Both the position numbers and the translations under genes were made by a program. 15,730 bases of DNA from CAYVTD01 sp964454445 (GTDB taxonomy: Bacteria > Bacteroidota > Ignavibacteria > Kapaibacteriales > UBA2268). This document shows positions 14,084 through 15,730 of this stretch, piece after piece. The notes below the pieces were generated by a model. That model was not told the origin of the DNA. It was given only the letters and a program-made list of their open reading frames with translations, and made no database searches. The first letter of the stretch is position 1. The number at the start of each line of letters is the position of its first letter. The stretch is taken from positions 1 through 15,730 of the forward strand of contig CAYVTD010000051.1 of NCBI GenBank assembly GCA_964454445.1, read 5' to 3'.

Positions 14084-14875
14084 ATGTTCCATTTGCGAGT
14101 TAAAGTAATAATTTTATTAATTTCTGCTTTGATGCCATCTTTAGCTGGACAAACCTGTTGTGCATCAAAAGGCACGGCAGGCAGCCAATCAGCTAATGAA
14201 TCGCTATACATCGTGCAAATGCCAACAGCGGGTACTCTTGAAAAAGGCAGCTTTTTAATTTATTCTGAGTACTTTGCCGGCGGCGGTCTAATGCTGCAAA
14301 TTGGAGCGGCTCCTTTTAAAGATTTCTCGCTTGGTTTGAGCTTCGGCTTTACTAATTTTGTTGGCTATGGCAATATCGAAACACAAAACTATCCCGGTGT
14401 ACAGCTCATCTACCGTGTTATTGACGAATCTCTCTCCATTCCTGCAATCTTAATCGGCTTAAATACTCAAGGCAGAGGCGATTACTTAAAACAATCCGCG
14501 GCTTATCAAGTATCATCTCCAGGTGTTTACATAGCTGCAAGCAAATCATTTAAATGGGCATTGGGCGATTTTTCATTGCATGGAGGGTTTAATTACTCCA
14601 TCGAAGGCACGCCCAAAGATAGAAATCCAAACTTTTATTTAGGGATTGAGCATTGCCTCGGTAAGTCTTTGTCGCTAAACGTTGAATATAATGCAACAAC
14701 AACAGTTTTTAGTAAAAGAATTATAAGCAGTCATGGTTTGCTCAATGCCGCTTTTCGGATTTCTGTTTCAGATGGTCTAACAGTCGAGATTCAAGCACTT
14801 GACTTATTTGAGCACCTTCAACCCAAAAAAGGCATTCGCAGAAGTATTGGCTTTGAATATATACAAAAATTATAA
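14084..14875 (+). CDS. Outer-membrane-barrel-like protein of unknown function
   Basis: The protein has 263 residues, with a signal peptide over about 1-21 (VKVIILLISALMPSLAG). The mature part begins with a Cys-Cys pair (QTCCASKG), which is unusual for a barrel. It continues with alternating hydrophobic strands separated by glycine-rich turns: PTAGTLEKGSFLIYSEYFAGGG, FSLGLSFGFTNFVGYGN, YPGVQLIYRVIDESLSIPA, FSLHGGFNYSIEG, NFYLGIEH and LSLNVEYNATT. The pattern of about ten amphipathic strands and an aromatic end (IGFEYIQKL) suggests a small outer-membrane beta-barrel. I associate this arrangement (PTAG, then GxGN, then YRxIDE) with proteins of unknown role in Ignavibacteria-type genomes, but I cannot name the family. 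It lies 23 bases before folD and in the same direction, so the two are probably co-transcribed, which may be a positional accident. Confidence 0.75.
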   Translation: MFHLRVKVIILLISALMPSLAGQTCCASKGTAGSQSANESLYIVQMPTAGTLEKGSFLIYSEYFAGGGLMLQIGAAPFKDFSLGLSFGFTNFVGYGNIETQNYPGVQLIYRVIDESLSIPAILIGLNTQGRGDYLKQSAAYQVSSPGVYIAASKSFKWALGDFSLHGGFNYSIEGTPKDRNPNFYLGIEHCLGKSLSLNVEYNATTTVFSKRIISSHGLLNAAFRISVSDGLTVEIQALDLFEHLQPKKGIRRSIGFEYIQKL

Positions 14876-14898
14876 ATATTAAAAGAATTAAGAAAGAA

Positions 14899-15730
14899 AT
14901 GGCGAAAATAATTGACGGCAAAGCGATTTCGGCAGCCATCAAGGACGAAATCAAAGAAAAGACACAGATTTTATTCAAAGAAAAAGGCATTCGACCGGGC
15001 TTGGCTGTCTTGCTCGTTGGCGAGGATCCCGGTTCGATGGCTTATGTCCGCTCAAAAGAAAAAACTGCTAATGAACTTGGCTTCCTTTCTATTGTCGAAC
15101 GTGTCTCCGATACTATTTCCGAAAAAGATGTTCTTGCTTTTGTCGAAAAATGGAACAATGACCCCACTATTCATGGAATACTTGTCCAATTGCCCCTGCC
15201 GAAACATATCGACGAACACAAAGTGATACGAACCATCAGACCTTATAAAGATGTTGACGGTTTTCATCCCGAAAACATCGGAAGGCTTGTCATTGGTTTG
15301 CCTGGATTTGTTCCTTGCACTCCTCGTGGCATTATGGAAATGCTTCGCCGCTCGGAAATTGAAACTTCGGGCAAACACGTCGTTGTTGCAGGCAGAAGCA
15401 ATATCGTCGGCAAACCAATAGCAAACCTCCTTTATCAAAAGAATAAATATGCTAACTCCATTGTAACAATAGTTCATACCGGCGCCAAAGACATTCGCCA
15501 ATACACATTGCAAGCAGATATACTCGTTGCTGCAATGGGTGTCGCTGAGCGAATAAAGGCAGATGACGTAAAAGATGGAGTTGTAATTATCGACGTCGGA
15601 ATGAACCGTGTCGATGACCCGGGCAAAGAAAAAGGCTACCGGCTTACGGGCGATGTCGATTTTGCAGCTGGTAGCCCAAAAGCATCAGCAATCACTCCCG
15701 TGACAGGCGGGATTGGCTTGATGACCGTAG
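14899..15730 (+). CDS. folD: Bifunctional methylenetetrahydrofolate dehydrogenase/cyclohydrolase FolD, 3'-truncated
   Basis: The frame opens at ATG 14899 and stays open to the window edge, giving 277 residues; a full FolD is about 280-300, so only a short end is missing. The enzyme oxidises 5,10-methylene-THF to methenyl-THF and hydrolyses it to 10-formyl-THF, using NADP in the cytoplasm. Visible motifs are VGEDPGSMAYVRSKEK with catalytic Y49 and K53, VQLPLP, KDVDGFHP with D120, FVPCTPRGI, the NADP-binding segment VVVAGRSNIVGKP (162-173), and GDVDF. The usual C-terminal signature PGGVGPMT reads TGGIGLMT here, with three changed positions. The start is preceded by a purine-rich AAGAAAGAA rather than a strong Shine-Dalgarno. 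It follows the outer-membrane-barrel gene by 23 bases. Confidence 0.95.
   Translation, partial: MAKIIDGKAISAAIKDEIKEKTQILFKEKGIRPGLAVLLVGEDPGSMAYVRSKEKTANELGFLSIVERVSDTISEKDVLAFVEKWNNDPTIHGILVQLPLPKHIDEHKVIRTIRPYKDVDGFHPENIGRLVIGLPGFVPCTPRGIMEMLRRSEIETSGKHVVVAGRSNIVGKPIANLLYQKNKYANSIVTIVHTGAKDIRQYTLQADILVAAMGVAERIKADDVKDGVVIIDVGMNRVDDPGKEKGYRLTGDVDFAAGSPKASAITPVTGGIGLMTV

Noticed and set aside
15052..15513. 153-codon open frame on the minus strand inside folD
   Set aside because: It is antisense to a well-supported FolD, and its product has no domain pattern.
1..15730. CRISPR arrays, tRNA/rRNA genes, insertion sequences, phage or defence modules
   Set aside because: I read both strands for direct repeats with spacers, tRNA-like cloverleaf signals, transposase or integrase motifs and terminal inverted repeats, and saw none that I could support.

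Overview
The window is AT-rich bacterial chromosome. It most likely comes from the Bacteroidota/Chlorobiota side of the tree, with an Ignavibacteria- or Kapabacteria-like lineage as the best guess. Three things point there. One is a large exported propeller protein ending in a type IX secretion (Por) C-terminal sorting domain. Another is a Bat-type aerotolerance gene set. The third is an outer-membrane protein of a style I associate with that group. This placement is inference from gene content and was not tested with a marker gene.

Layout, left to right. Bases 1-629 (+) hold the 3' end of a membrane or periplasmic protein that resembles the tail of DUF2723-type glycosyltransferase-like proteins and ends in one TPR. 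Its last codons lie in a six-copy heptanucleotide repeat (601-642). It converges on a long block of nine genes, all on the minus strand. In their own transcription order (right to left) these are: a putative lipoprotein with a BsuPI-like domain (13980-13474), ribD (13411-12305), a DUF58 protein (12199-11324), a 1133-residue type IX-secreted BNR propeller (11299-7898), a BatD/DUF4381-like membrane protein (7844-6789), a BatA-like von Willebrand A membrane protein (6792-5800), a TPR-transmembrane-SpoIIE phosphatase (5661-2950), a TlpA-like thioredoxin (2853-2320) and pgi (2286-643). On the right, a divergent plus-strand pair holds an outer-membrane-barrel-like protein (14084-14875) and folD (14899 to the window edge, truncated).

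How the genes fit together. The centre is an unusual Bat locus. The DUF58, BatD/DUF4381-like and BatA-like genes are the usual companions of a MoxR AAA+ ATPase, but no moxR, batB or batC is present in the window. A large secreted propeller gene sits between DUF58 and the DUF4381-like gene. The next gene downstream encodes a periplasmic-TPR receptor with a cytoplasmic SpoIIE phosphatase, which could be a signalling output of the same locus or simply a neighbour. The remaining genes are housekeeping: glycolysis (pgi), riboflavin (ribD), folate one-carbon metabolism (folD) and periplasmic thiol chemistry (TlpA-like).

No gap between genes exceeds about 140 bases. I saw no tRNA, rRNA, CRISPR array, insertion sequence, integrase or attachment site. 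The most noteworthy points are the split Bat locus, the heptamer repeat across a stop codon, the TTG start of the BatA-like gene with a perfect Shine-Dalgarno inside the upstream gene, and a diverged FolD signature. None of these proves a new system.
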